The notes beneath the pieces were generated by a model. The model did not search any database. It was not told where the DNA came from and saw only the letters and a list, made by a program, of their open reading frames with translations. A DNA stretch of 64,000 nucleotides from Nymphaea colorata (taxonomy: Eukaryota; Streptophyta; Magnoliopsida; Nymphaeales; Nymphaeaceae). Every line of letters starts with the position of its first letter. Position 1 is the stretch's first letter. The DNA is taken from the NCBI RefSeq assembly GCF_008831285.2, contig NC_045145.1:17128040-17192039 (forward strand). Direction: 5' to 3'. Both the position numbers and the translations under genes were made by a program. Below, one piece after another: positions 11,901 to 25,179 of the stretch.

Positions 11901-14900
11901 CTATAGTTGTGGATACACATTCCAAGTTTCCAATTCTTACCTTGTGTCGTTTATTGCTAGGTACTACAATTATCTGATACTATGAATCTAGTAGGCAGTT
12001 TTCTTCTTCTTCTTCTTATTCTTTCTTCTCTTTTGAAAATGGCACAGGTGAAGATTTGGGGAGAAAGGAAATCAGGACCTATTGCAGTGCTGAAACCTCA
12101 TGATGGTCAACCAGTAAACTCAGTAACATTTTCAGTCGCACCTGAACGCCCTGATCACATTGTTCTTTGCACATCGGTAATGAGTTCTGTTATTTCAACA
12201 CTTTATGGCTTATGCATATCCAAGCTATCTATTATTGAAGCCATTGCAACATTTAGCTGGTGGCAACTATCTTTATGTTATCAAAGAGCATGTTTTGTTT
12301 CAAGTAAATTTTATGTTCTTTATGATTATAGTTAAATTCCATCTCATTCTCTTTGGCTGCGAAGGTTGCCTGGCCACGAGCATCAAAGTTGATACTGGTC
12401 ACTAGTTAAGTGGAGCTAAGTAGTAAATTTCTTCAGAAATTGGAGGATGGTTTCTGTCTTAACCATGTATCTTGCAATGTCTTTATCTATAACAATTGAT
12501 ATATCTCTCCCTTAACATTTAGATTGTTTTTTTTTTTTATGTTTGTGAATTTTTCAGATATCCTTGTACAGTTTTTTGCCTGTTTTTAGAGAATATGATC
12601 TCCATCCCTGTTTTATATGCAATGGACTTGGATTAAAATGTTTTATTAGTTTAACCTGCAATGGACTTGGATTAAAATGTTCTATTAATTTGTCCCTTCT
12701 ATTTTCAATGGGAGCTATGCTGACTTGGCTAAGGGGTTGGTTTAAGACTTTCAAAAGATCAATAGTTTAATACCAGGGAGTGTACCTTGGGACAAATTGT
12801 TAGCTTTCTGACGGATCCAACGTGCTTTTCCAAAAGAAACCTTTTACTTCTGTCTACTCGGAGCCATCATAGCAATCTTGTTGTTTTTGGGTGGTGAGCA
12901 TTATAAATATAAGCCGTTAAACAAATTCAAAAAGCTATATGGTGGTATGAGTGAAACAATGACCACAGCTGCACTTATGATTCCATATATGTGCTGGTAG
13001 CTCGAGCTATCTTAAAAGCCCGATCGGAATATCAGTTTCTCTTTAATCTTGATCTGCAGTTCATCTTTTGGTTCTGGCTTTTACACTTTCAGTTTTCCCT
13101 TTTAGGGTCCTCTCAGTCGTGAGTTGAAAATCTGGGCATCAGCAAGTGAAGAGGGCTGGCTTTTGCATAGCGAGGCGGAACATTGGAAGTGCGTGCAAAC
13201 ACTTGAGCTGAAGAGTTCTGCTGAATCCCATGCTGACAATGCCTTTTTCAATCAAGTTGTAGTGCTATCTCATGCTGGTCTTATTTTGCTGGCAAATGCT
13301 AAAAAAAATGCTATATATGCTATCCATGTAGAGTATGGACCAAATCCAGCTGCTACACGCATGGATTACATAACAGAGTTTACTGTTACAATGCCGATTC
13401 TTAGTCTTACTGGTACTAGTGTAGCTCTGTCAGAGAGGGAGTGCATTATTCAGATTTACTGCGTTCAAACACAGGCCATTCAGCAGTATGCTCTGGACTT
13501 AGCCCTGTGTTTGCCACCACCTTTGGAGCGTGTGGTCTCAGATGTGGTTCCAACCTGTCCTCGGGTTTCAAGTTCTGATGGCTTTCCTGTTACTGGTTCT
13601 ATGCAAGGAGATCCAGTTAATGTAGGAACTAAATCTCCAATTCATGAGAGCAGTCCTGACTATGCATCTGCTGGTTCACAATGTGGATCATCAGAGGTGC
13701 CTGATTCAGTTGTCACTAAGGAAGAACCAAAACAAAATATCCTGTTACCTGCAAGCTCTGGTGGTGATAATGTTCATAGGCAGTCCCTAACTCAGCCTCC
13801 AAATTCAGGTATATCAGAAGGGTTAGCTGGTTATAGAAGCGCGCCAGAAAGCTTTGAACAGGGAGCTTCACCTACTGAAAATCACTTGGATAATGGGAAG
13901 TTAGAGAGTACTCTTGTCAGTTTGTCTGATGGTCCGTCCAAAGATGATATTGGTGGAAGTGCACCATTAGAGTCAGCAGAAGATAATAAGCCTGTGATGG
14001 CAGGTACATCTGTTACTTTTGATCTAAAAAATATCCCCACATACTTGATTACGCCATCAGATATATTAGCTATGGGTACGTCAAATGAGAATACTCCGGC
14101 TTCACAAGATTTTAAAACAGAGGGGCCAATGATTCAGGATGATAGAACCCAAGAAAGAGATACCCATAGTAAGGAGGTTAAGAAGATAGATGTGGAGTTG
14201 AAGGTTGTTGGTAGAGGTGAAAAAGTGAGTCAAGAGGTGGAAGCCGAACCTGAAAAAGAGACACCCATTCTTATGGTGGATAAAAGAGAGAGAGTTTTTT
14301 ATTCCCAAGCTGGAATTGCCTGTACTATGGCCACTGAGTGTCGTCCCCTACTTAGTGAAGTAATTGAACTGAATGTTGCTCCCCAAGTGGAAGATTCTGG
14401 TCTAGTGGATAAGAAAGAGCATTCACGTGATAGTTGTGTTGAAAGCCAGGGTCCCGCAAAGGATGTTGTTGGAAAATCCACTGAAACATCTGTACAGGGC
14501 TTAGTTCCACCATCACCTCCCACAGGTACAAAGATAAAGAAGCATAAATTGAAGGCTTCTCAACCATCAATGTCATGTTCGACTAATCTTAGCCCATTCA
14601 ACTCTACGGACTCCTCAGTTGGTGAGCCCAGTAGCAGCTCGGGCTCTTCTGCAGAGGCTGCTTGTGCACAGATTCTCGCAATGCAGGATCCGCTTAACCA
14701 GGTAAATTTAGAATCTTATATTTGTCTCTCCAATTTGTGCTGTATATTCCTTATTTCATTTAATTAATATCTATATGCTGATTTATGAACTTTTTACATA
14801 CTTGCAGCTTATAACAATGCAAAGGGAAATGCAGAAACAAATGGCTGCAATGATCACAATCCCTATCTCTAAAGAAGGAAAACGTATTGAAGCAGCCCTA

Positions 14901-17900
14901 GGCCGTCAAATAGATAAAATGATAAAAGCAAATTTTGATGCTATGTGGGCTCGAATTTTAGAGGAGAACACAAAACATGAGAAGATTGAACGAGATCATC
15001 TTCAGCAGATGACAGCCTTGATATCAAATATTACCAATAAAGACTTACCTGCCATGATGGATAAAACATTGAAAAAAGAAATTGCTGCTATTAGTCCAAA
15101 TATAACCAAAGCTATTATATCTGTTCTTGAGAAAACCATTCCTTCTGCAGTTGCAGATTCTTTTCAGGTTTGGATTTGATGCATTTGCAGTTGCTTGTTA
15201 ATGGTGACTATTATTTCCAGATATTAATGATGCTTGTGATGCAGAAAGGGGTTGGTGATAAGGCAGCGAGCCAGCTAGAAAAGTCTCTCTATTTGAAACT
15301 CGAAACCACATTATTGAAACTGATCCAGGCACAGTTTCAAACCTCCGTCAAGCAAGCTCTCCAAGTAATGCCCGAATTTCCATACTTAAGCAGCACAAAA
15401 GCGCATACAGATTTTTCTTACTCAATATTCCTGTAACATTTATTATGCTAATGATATTGATGTTCTCTTCTCCTGATCCCTACTGAAAGTATTGTTTTTC
15501 TCTATCTAATTGTTTAGAAAAGAACCTTCTTCTGTTCTTTAATGCAATATGGTTTCTGTCCCTAATAAATGATTAATAAATATGCAGGATGCCTTAAGGT
15601 CAACTTTGGAGAATTCATTGATTCCGGCATTTGAGGTTTCCTGCAAAAAAATGTTTGAGCAGGTTGATGCCACTTGCCGCAAGGAGATGGGAGAATATAT
15701 TGCTAACATCCAGCAGCAGTTTGAATCAACACATGCTACTCTTGCACTTGGCTTGAGGGTACATGATTTTATCATTCTATTGAGTCTCTAACATTTACCT
15801 TCTTGGTTTCACAGTTCTCTTATGGAACTTTGATGTTTTACTCCTGAATTAGTAACCACTAACCACAAACTGATTTTTTAATTTCTCTAAATGATCATAC
15901 TTTCATTTAATAATATGCTTGAACCATTATGCTGAGTTTAGTTTCTTCTGCATCTGGTGTACATTAAGTAACTATGAATTTTATAACTTTTATGCCAATT
16001 TGTCTACTTCGACTGTTGGTATGTGTTTCTCTTTTCCCGATTTTATTGTTTTCATTGGAGTTTTCTTGAGCTTGATTAAAGTACCATCTTCTCTTTTTCT
16101 TCTTGAATGTTGTTCTTGCTATTCTCTGATTACCATAGTTCTTATTCACTGTTGCTGGTTTATCATGTTCTATTCATAAGTTAAAGCACATTTGTTTCAT
16201 TTCTATTTGCTCTTTCTGTAACTTTTGACTATCTCTTTTGATACATTTATCCCTTCAAATCTTTTCCCTGAATACTTACATTTTCTGTCAAATGGCGATG
16301 TAATATTGGTGTGAATTTCTGAATAATGATCACTTAGTTAGGTTCCCATAGTTCACCTTCCATGTTAATGCTTATACGCTATTTCCTTGTCCAGGATGGA
16401 ATTAGCAAACTTTCTTCTGCTGTTCAAACTTTAAATAATGAAGTGGCTGATGGTCAGCAGAAGATTCTGGCTTTTGCAGTTGCAAGTACTAACCCTGTAA
16501 TGGATCTGATTGGTAGTGCACAAGTCAGCAATGGCCCCAAGGTTTATGGTGTCCATTTTAACTTTCTATTGTTTGTACTCTTGCCTTTGTTAAATTTTAG
16601 TAAAAAAAAATCCTCTGGCATTATCTTTTTGTAGTATTCAGCTACTTGCTGATACATACTGACAACTGCCATTGAACAGGTGGAGGCACGTCTTGATCCC
16701 ACCAAGGAAGTAGGCAGGCTAGTCTCCGAGCACAAATTTGAGGAAGCATTTGTTGCAGCTCTCCAGAGGACAGATCTCTCCCTTGTTTCTTGGTTATGCT
16801 CTCAGGTATGATTTTTTCTATTATGACATCTTCCAGTCAGTCTATACCATTTACTTTCTGATAATGAAGAGGACATGTTTAGTCCGTAATTTTTTTGTGA
16901 TTATATGTAAATTATAGAACAAACAAAGTTTAGATGCTGAGAAACATTTGTTTGTACAAGTACTGATAAACAAGATTCAAAGCTTCAAGGATTATGGCAG
17001 GTTTAATTCAGCAAAACTGCGACCAAATTTTGTTCAGATCAGAGTTTGTCAAATGAAACAAAAGTATATATAGATATTTACATGAAATAGAATGACGTAT
17101 ATGATTCGTGAATAACATTACCTTTTTGCTCCCTCTAAGCTTAGGTGTTTTAAGTTTTTAACTATATTGTTTGAATTGAATGCTCATAAGCTCCACTGAG
17201 GGATCTTAAAAATTTTAACCAAGTTCGTTGAACTCTCTGATGCTGAAATACCAGGAGTGTCCACTGTATTAATGGAGATAGAATCAGCCTTTTTGAAATG
17301 TTTGGCATTCGACAGTATTGTGTCCTTGTTTATGCAACAGTGCAGTTCAATTCTAATTCACCTTGCTGCAATCTGGGCACTATTACTTGCTCAAGACTTG
17401 GTTGGTTAGGCTGAAAAAATAAACAAAAAGAAGGTAAATAATCTTGAGATATGTACACTGGTCTGATCGTTGAGAGAAATATTGATCTGATAATAGCATG
17501 TCCAAATTGGCTATGCCATGTTTATGTTTTGTCCCGGTTACTTGTCATGGAGGGCAGCCGGGTGGATCATATTGCCTTCCTAAAAGATGTCAATAGCTGT
17601 TGGCTGTGGTCTTCCTTTCTTGTATCCTTTCTTTCTTTCCTTTTTTTCCTCCAGGAATTTTTTTGGGAGTGCATGCTTGCATTTTGCTAGGGCATTTGTA
17701 TGTTGGCAGAAAAGGCATGGATTTGAATAACTCGTTGTGCATGATTGTTAGTCACAGTTTGCTTACATTTTATCTATAAGATGCTTAGCATCAGTGTGTT
17801 CTTTTTCACATGATTTGGCTTCTATTTCCAAAATGTCATCTTTGAAGAAGTACAATTGCCCTTACGTTTGCATACTTGCTAGTTGATCCGTTTTGCTTGG

Positions 17901-18218
17901 TTACTTTTACAGGTTGATCTGCCAGGGATTTTGTCCACTGTACCGTTGCCTCTGAGTCAAGGAGTCTTGTTATCTCTTGTGCAGCAACTTGCTTGCGATC
18001 TTGGTAATGATACCTCTCAAAAATTGTCATGGGTGGCGGAAGCTGCAATGGCACTCAATCCATCTGACGCTTTGATCATGATGCATGCTCGGCCAATTCT
18101 TGAACAAGTATACCAAATGTTGGTCAGGCAAAAGGCAACGTTGACATCTCCTAATGAAGTCAACAACGTTCGCATGGTCATGCACGTGATGTCCTCTATG
18201 TTGAAAACCTGTAGATGA
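8930..18218 (+). CDS. VCS: VARICOSE / EDC4-type mRNA-decapping scaffold, 11 exons
   Basis: Coding exons: 8930-9787, 10405-10454, 10545-10701, 10904-11122, 12048-12176, 13106-14701, 14808-15167, 15245-15364, 15588-15758, 16395-16541, 16680-16805 and 17913-18218 (the 50-base piece 10405-10454 is its own short exon, making 12 segments). The joined frame is open for 1412 residues; plant VARICOSE is about 1340. Residues 1-210 are Pro/Ser-rich. A WD40 region follows, with [14 protein letters not shown] near 300 and [13 protein letters not shown] near 420-432. A long acidic Ser-rich linker fills the big exon, and a helical EDC4 C-terminus covers about 1010-1412. The family scaffolds DCP1/DCP2 in P-bodies for 5'-3' mRNA decay. 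ATG context ACCATGGCC supports the start. Several introns are phase 0. Confidence 0.93.
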
Positions 18219-18259
18219 TTCAGATGATTATCTTGTTGGCGTTGAAAAATCTTATACAC

Positions 18260-20960
18260 CTGTCACCAATAAAATAGGAGGTTGCATATTGTATAGAAGA
18301 TTAGAAGTTTCTGGAATATGTGAATAGTTTGGTCTGTACATTTTTGAGAGATGGGTCATGTAATTGTTTCTTTTATTTTGTCTCCATTTTTTTGCTTTTG
18401 CTTTTGCTTTTGCCAGCATGAAACTAAAACAAATTATGTTTCTTATCCTCATCAATTTTGACATTTACCAGTTAAAATCAGGGTCTTGTATCGATATGAG
18501 TTACTTTAGTAGTTTTTTCTGTTCGTTTATTCGCATCTGCATTTTGGTTGATCAACCTGATGCAGTATTTGCATTATGAATCATATGACAAATTGGATGC
18601 TTTTTCAGACCGAACATATGGGCCTATATTTGTGTTGGTGTTCTTATATTGGATTGGAATAAAGCCATCCTGTATGGGCTTTTGATGTGGAACAGGACGT
18701 CTCGGCCTATTTTACTCCATTAGCATCTACTTGAGCTTTCAGGTTTGGTCTCAATATTTGCTAGCAGAGTTTCAATATCCATATGGACTTGTCTCCGACT
18801 TGCGTTGGATTTCAGCATACTGCTTTGGAATTCAGATTTCAGATTCCAATCAACCTTGATGGTGCCAGATGACATTTCGGCATTTGATGCATTTCTTGAA
18901 TGAAATTGTCCATTATACGGAATTATTGTTGGTTCCTACTATACCTTCCAAGAAGGTATAAAAGAAAAATGATGTGCCTCTGCGATGTCCGTAGAGTGCT
19001 AGCCAATAAGGTGAATGATATTACAAAGAAATCTTCTGCACGTTAAAACTAAATTTAGGGATGTCAATATATTACAACCAATATGATGTAGCATCATATC
19101 CCGCTGTTTGGCTACTGTTTGACAGAGAAGGCTATTTATTGCGGTATTCCTCCTGTGACAATGGAATATCATAACGTGAAGTTGCCTAACCCAAGTCAAA
19201 TATACAAAATACAAGAGCATATCTGAATTTTCCAAGATCGAATATTTATCAAATTTGGTAAGGAAAGTCCTATATTAGATCAACATCTGATTAGTATGCG
19301 AGTATTTTTATTAGATCCAACTACTTGAATTGGGGATTCAAATTAACATCTACTACTTGAATCGGGATTCACATTGAACGTTGGATTTTATTCGAACCAA
19401 CGAAGTTCCTCCTTTCCTGCTATATTAAAAAAATATTACAAAATCATATCCGACAATTAAGCAAACTATAAAAATGGCTCTTAAACGTTTTACTTGAACC
19501 ACTCGCGCGGCTTCGCCGAAGGGACCGGCTTGTTGATATGCTTGTCGATAAACACATTATGTTTAAAGAAACTTGCGGAAACCATTAAATCTTCATATCT
19601 GGTTTTGGGGCTTCGGTGTTACGTTTTAGGTGGCTTTGAAATTGAGGTCTCTTTGTCTTCATCTCTATCAGACCTGTTATTACACTTTTGGTGACATCAC
19701 GTCACTTACTTTTTATCTTCTTCCCTTCTGCGGGCACAGTGGTCGTTAGCCATTAGAACAGAGATATTGTCCGGCTTGAGAGTGAAAACTACTACAAGTC
19801 CATTGACTGCCTCGTTATTATCTTTAAGCTAATAAACGTCCGTGGTAGCGGGGCAGGTTTTTTAAATTATGGCTACAGAGGGCATATCTGACATTTTCTT
19901 TGTTAAGTCATGTTTAACCATAGTTACTTTGACGGTGGTAAGGAAAAGCGCATCTTCAATAGATCAGCATGTTATCCCGTACATTCTGCGTGTTTATATT
20001 TGCACAGAATTCAAAGAAGCGTCGGTACTTTGTACAGAGTTCTGGGAAAGAGTTCTGTTCATCATATGTAGATTGTAGTCAAGTGGGTTGGGTCTAGGCT
20101 AGGGGCCTAACCACATATTATTTTTCTATAAAAATATGGCAAATCCATGGTCATGAACACAGTTTCAGATAAGTTTGTCGTTCAGAAAAAAGAAAAAGAA
20201 AAAGGCAGATTCAAGCAAGAAATTCAGTGACTACAAATTACCTTTTTCTGAAACAAGTTGCTAAATCCTACAAAAAGAAGAGCGGTTCATTTTACCTTGT
20301 GATCAGAGAAATGAATGCGTGTAGCCATCACTGGAAAATAGAAAAAAAAAATGACCTGTATTTTATGATCTCCCCTAGAACAAGGAAATCCGGTCAGCTG
20401 GATTGTAAGGTCGATCACCGGACCAACGGCCGAGAAGCATCCAGCCACTCTACACAGAGCTCTCTTTTCCATGGAGTTAGCTTCTGATCCACCAACTATA
20501 GACGCTCCTAACAAACAAGCGGGATATTCACCCCAAGAGTTCAGTCATTTTTAAGTTTCACCAATCACCAACAACGCGTACAGGTGTAAGATGGAAGCAA
20601 TTCATTCTTTGTCTATTACTTGGAAATGCATGCACTAAAGAATCAAGTTAATTCGGATACAGACAAATCGTGATGAAAGTCAATGTTAGGTGAGCAACCT
20701 CTAAAGTCACACCAAGAAGTTGTGCTGAACACGGATGGCCACCGTCCACCAATTCGCCCCCAAATTCCACGTAGCCAAGGCGAGAAAGAGAGAGAGAGAG
20801 AGAGGGAGGGAGGGAAAAGAAAGAACCGCACGGCGCAGAGAAACATAAAGGAAGAAGAACAAGAACTGATTTCTGTGAATCGTCAAATCATATAAAAGAT
20901 TTACAATAGAGAGAAGGAATCGCCTTTTCCCATAGGGTATCAATTAAAAACAAGAACCCT
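18260..20960. other. VARICOSE 3' region and intergenic
   Basis: The first few hundred bases are T-rich and include AATAAAA at about 18268-18274, so they probably hold the VARICOSE 3' UTR. Beyond about 18.9 kb there are only short frames without recognisable similarity. A GA run lies at about 20787-20805. The segment next to 21 kb is downstream of the J-protein gene. Confidence 0.45.
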
Positions 20961-21062
20961 AAATTTTAACCTAATTTGTGATTTTTTTTTTTTGTTTTCT
21001 CTATTGTACACGAGGAGATCTCTCGCGTATACGCAGCTGCAACCTGGCGCCGGGGAATCGCG

Positions 21063-21488
21063 TCACCAGCACTGATCGGTCTCCCACCGGCGGGTCTGGA
21101 ACCGCCCGCCGAAACCGCCGCCGTTGTGCGGCGAAGCGGCGGAAGGCCAACCCCCAACTCCAATGGAAAGGTCGTAGCGAGCGCGCTCGGCCGGATCAGA
21201 GAGCGTGGCGTAGGCGCGGTGGATCTCGATGAAGCCGCTGACGGAGTCGTCGGAACCCCCGCCGGAAGCGTCCGGGTGGAGCCGCTTGGCGAGGGAGCGG
21301 TAGGCCGCCTTGATCTCCACTACTGAGGCCGTCTCCTTGACGCGAAGCACCTCGTAGAGTGTCGGCGGCTTGCTGGCGACCGGCGCGACCTGCGCGTAGG
21401 CCGCGACCGGGCGGAAACGGGCGGTTCCGGTGGCCATGGCCACCGGGAAACCGGATGTTAGGGGGGAAAAGGTGCGGGATGCATACAT
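21063..21488 (-). CDS. J11: Plastid-type small J-domain (DnaJ) protein, DnaJ11-like
   Basis: One intronless frame of 141 residues starts at ATG 21488. Residues 1-40 are rich in Ala, Ser and Arg with few acids, as expected for a chloroplast transit peptide. The J-domain runs from about 42 to 106: LYEVLRV, helix II ending RSLAKRLHPD with the HPD motif at 71-73, and a YATLSDPAERARYD end. A short Gly-rich tail follows. There is no Gly/Phe or zinc-finger region, so this is a short class III (C-type) protein like Arabidopsis chaperone dnaJ 11. Its role would be to stimulate Hsp70 ATPase in the stroma. The gene is GC-rich compared with its neighbours, which is common for intronless plant genes. A TATA-like TTTATAAG lies about 95 bases upstream of the ATG on the same strand. 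Confidence 0.9.
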   Translation of the reverse strand: MYASRTFSPLTSGFPVAMATGTARFRPVAAYAQVAPVASKPPTLYEVLRVKETASVVEIKAAYRSLAKRLHPDASGGGSDDSVSGFIEIHRAYATLSDPAERARYDLSIGVGGWPSAASPHNGGGFGGRFQTRRWETDQCW

Positions 21489-21583
21489 CGAGGGAAGGGG
21501 AGAGAGGAGGAACTGATGGAAAGCGGTTTCTGGTTTTGGAGTGCTCCGAGCAGATAGCGGTTCGCGGTGAGGGGCGACGAATC

Positions 21584-21591
21584 CTTATAAA
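21584..21591 (-). promoter_or_regulatory. TATA-like box of the J-protein gene
   Basis: On the minus strand the bases read TTTATAAG, about 95 bases before the J-protein ATG. This spacing suits a TATA box followed by a leader of about 65-70 bases. Confidence 0.5.
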
Positions 21592-21974
21592 GAGGTCGAG
21601 CTGGGTCCCCGACGCGTTCGGAAATGCGGGCGCCCCCGGAGCCAACCGAAAACGGGTCAGTAGACCGCGGTATTTGTGGGTCCGACCCATTAGTCCCTCT
21701 TTCATTCGGGTTTGGTCCTTTCACGACCCATAATCCTCCTCTTGAATAGCTTTTCGCGAAATTCAAGGTAAAACGATATTAATTAGGTAAAGTTCAAATC
21801 CTAGTTCTACAAACTCATAATATCAGATACACTAGAGTTCGGATCCACTTGTCTGTCGACCCGACCCGGAGAAGCGATCGGAGATGGTGGTAAGAGACCG
21901 GTGTTGTGGGAAAAGGGTGAGGGTACTTCGGGAAGACAGAAACTCTCCTGACGTGGCAGCGCGATCTTCGGAAT

Positions 21975-22090
21975 GAACGTTCACGGAGTTGCTGCCTAAA
22001 AGCGGGAATCTGAGTTCCCGCGTGGCATGTGGCGGAGGTCTTCTAGAAGGCTTTGCCACGCCGACGCCACGGCTGGTGGTCTTCTAGAAG
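21975..22090. promoter_or_regulatory. Cluster of heat-shock-element-like palindromes upstream of the J-protein gene
   Basis: GAACGTTC at 21975-21982 and two copies of TTCTAGAAG at 22041-22049 and 22082-22090 fit the inverted GAA/TTC pair of plant heat-shock elements. The last two lie in a repeated 13-mer GGTCTTCTAGAAG (22037-22049 and 22078-22090). They are 490-600 bases upstream of the J-protein start codon. Function is inferred from motif and position only. Confidence 0.4.
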
Positions 22091-22371
22091 ATCGGCGAAT
22101 TTCCCGGCTACCCGCCGACGAGGCCGCCGTCCAGTTGAGTCGGTTGAGGTGCGGGTTAGGTTTGGCAAAATGGGGGAGGGGGAGTAACGTTGGCTCGAAC
22201 CACGCCGCCCGTGTGAACCGGATGCGGGTCGACGGCGAGACGGCGCCCGCTTCATCAGCCCACTGACTCTCTTTTGTTTGACTTGACCGGCCGGACCCTG
22301 CCGGCAACGAGTTGAATGTTCAAACACCGGGCAATGCACGTCGGTGCTGAGTAGACGAGCGCAGCTTGCTT

Positions 22372-22490
22372 TGTGGGTTTGAGACAAGTTTCAATTGGAA
22401 AACGACTGATCTAGAAGGAAAAGCCGTCCCTTCTAAACTTGTGGGTTTGAAAAATGTTTCAGTTAGAGAACAACTGTTCTAGAAAAAAAG
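22372..22490. repeat. Diverged two-copy tandem repeat, period about 68
   Basis: TGTGGGTTTGA begins copies at 22372 and 22440. Each continues with a related TTTCA...GA...CTAGAA sequence. The second copy contains a perfect TTCTAGAAA palindrome at 22477-22485; the first has only CTAGAAGG at that place. Confidence 0.6.
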
Positions 22491-24968
22491 AAAAGAAAAA
22501 GATAGACGTATTAACGTATCCAAACTCAATTGACTTGTCTCAATGTAAGAAGCCAGCATCTCTTCCTTGGTATAACAAGTTAACATTTGTATAGTGTGAC
22601 ATGCCCTAAAAGATTAACAACTGAGATTCTGGCCTGCATTGACAATATAATCACCATTATATAATCATAAAAATACATTGACATTAAAATCTTGTAACAA
22701 GAGAACTCGTGTGAAACATAGAACCTCTAAAATGTACCGGCAGTTTTGCTAAAAGGGTTGGGATTGGCTGGATGGGTAGAACTGGCAGAAGGTTAGTTAC
22801 CTTTAGAGTTTTACTCTGTCTCTCAATTTCTTGAAGACCCAAAAGTAAAAAAAAAAAAAAAAAAATACCAACAGTCCAGTCCACGTTTCACTTTTATATT
22901 AAAATTTAAGAGTATGCTCACACCTTCCAATCCAGCAACCTAAACAGGTGGTATTGTGTATAAACTATAAACAGGTGGGGCCAATATGTTTTCTTGTGTG
23001 CTTAGATGCTTAAGCAGTCTCAAATCTAACTTTTTTTTTTGTCCTGTCTGCTGCTAGTATATTACCTTTCTTCCTGCCTTGAGAGTGCATTCACAGTGAG
23101 CTGATGCACGCTTAAGAAGAATTCTTATCGGATGTTGCTTTGAGTTAAGAGTTTAAACATATTTATTTCTTTAAACCACAGTTATTATATATATACATAT
23201 ATATAAGAACTTGGCTCCTAAGTTCCGTGGTTGGCCCATAGTTTAGAGGCAGGCAGCACACCTGATTCCTTTAGTTTCCAGCATGACCTCCATGAATCAG
23301 CCCTCTTAAATGGAGGCCCTCTTCTATTCCTCAAACTGTGGGAAGATTAAATTGTCGGTTCCTACCGAAAAGCGTCCACAAAAAGTTTAAAGCAAAAAGT
23401 TCAGTTCTCCAAATAGTGTTCCATCTTTTTCTTTCTTTTCGCTTTTCTTTTCCTGTGGATTCGCTTTTCTTTTTCTGTGGATTCTTTAGACTTAGACATG
23501 CCAGAATCCAGACAGAAAGCATATGATCATTGTGATTATATAACCATTGTGCTCAAAACCGTGGGTATGGGCCGCATACGAAGCCTGGTATGGCCCCTTT
23601 CGTTTGTGAGCCAACGAGGGCCAGGATCCTGCGTTATAGTTTGCTTTTCTCAAATTTTTGTTACAAATTTATTTAAAAAGTAAATTTTATAACACAAAAA
23701 ATTGAAAAAAAACATTGTAATGACGGCTGATAAACCATTTGTTTTGGCTTCTGATACACGATGGTCTCAATTTTTTGTAATTCTGAAGAGAACTTTTCAA
23801 GGATGAGCGTCACACTTTGCTGTTATTTTATGAACCAGCCTCAAAGATTTTTTTGATACATACATACAGAGATGAACATAGTTTCCTTTTGTGTATTTGA
23901 AGCTGATTTGTTATTGTTCTATGAACCTTCTCCATAGATTTGACAAATTCATGAAATATTATATTATAATGTTCCATGAATAGTAAAAGCATGTGATGCC
24001 CTTTTATTTCTTGGGGAGGCAAGAGGATCACGTAAGCTGACTTTCTTGCCCATTAGAAGAAAATGACTCTTTCCAACACTTGCACAAATATTATTCCGTT
24101 TTTTTTTTCTCGGGTACATCTGCGTTGTCCTTGGCACGAAAATTCTCACTCTTAATGCCCGACTGTGTGAAAGGGAGACCAGTTGTTGGTAAATATAAGC
24201 AATAGTTTGCACTAATATGATTGTGCGAATCAAATTATCTCAGTTATGATACTGCTAACCCAAAAAAGATTGATAAAGAATGATTCCTTAACTTTAAGAG
24301 AGTTATTTCATATGTGATTATTCATAAGTCAAGCTAATATTGATTGAATGACTGAAGTTAGTAAACCAAACACTTGGTGGTGGTGCTCACGTTCCACACT
24401 GACAGTCAAGCATAAGAAGAAGTTCCGTAACCAAACACGGTGGTGGCATGAAATGTATTTGACATTTGCGAAGTATAATGAACTTTGTTCCACTGTGCTA
24501 ATGACTCCAAATATAGCAATTTCTTGACGAAATTTTTTACTCTGCTTTCATTGTCCCTCGTCCTAAAAAGATTTATTTTACATGGTAAAACCAATTTATA
24601 TATGTCCCAAAGTTGAAGGGACATGAAAAAAAAAAAAAAAAAAATCATTGCTGCAATATTGAAATCCTGGATGCAAAAAGAATGGAGATTATATGCAATA
24701 AGAATAAATCAATTTTGACATCTCTTATTGTCATTAAATTTTTTTATTAATGTTTCTAGGCGATAAGTAGTCAAATCAATGAGTCATGTATGACATGCTC
24801 TAAGATAAGGAAAAAAAAATCAGCAGTTTGTGAATGAATACTTGAGAAGAAAGCAAATGGTTAAGGACCATTCCTTTGGTATGCGAAGCGCCACCAAGCC
24901 GCAATTGACAGGTCGAACGTTTTGCACTGGACCTCCTTCTTAAGAGGTCAAACGTTTTGAACCTCGAT
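22491..24968. other. Intergenic, no gene seen
   Basis: AT-rich with poly-A/T runs (for example about 22848-22865) and a TATATA run near 23187-23202. No frame resembles a known protein. Confidence 0.5.
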
Positions 24969-24978
24969 GTCCCTCATA

Positions 24979-25168
24979 GGAGCGGAGCCAAAATTTTTTT
25001 TACGAAGGGATCAATTAAAGTTTTTAAATTTTGATTAAGTTCAAAATATCATTTTTGAAATTTTTATATAGAACAAATGAAATTTTCTAAAATTTACATG
25101 TAATTTTTTTTTTTTTAAATTTGAGGTCGAGCCAGGGCCCATGAGGTGCTACCCTGGCTCCTCCCCTA
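24979..25168. mobile_element. MITE-like DNA element, GGAGCGGAGCC ends
   Basis: The left end GGAGCGGAGCCAAAAT is matched in inverted orientation by the right end, which reads GGGGAGGAGCCAGGGT on the other strand. The flanks GTCCCTCATA and GTCCCTCTCATA are near-identical and look like a target-site duplication of 9-10 bases. The interior is AT-rich and non-coding. It resembles the elements at 5819 and 54714 in end sequence and duplication size. Confidence 0.5.
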
Positions 25169-25179
25169 GTCCCTCTCAT

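Noticed and set aside
13124-14767. 547-codon ORF as a separate gene
   Set aside because: It is the large central exon of VARICOSE with flanking intron read-through, not an independent gene.
21196-21705. 169-codon minus-strand ORF over the J-protein gene
   Set aside because: Shadow frame of the GC-rich J-protein coding sequence and its leader.
21780-21815. tRNA-like GTTCAAATCC motif
   Set aside because: It resembles a B-box, but no A-box, acceptor stem or anticodon loop can be drawn around it.
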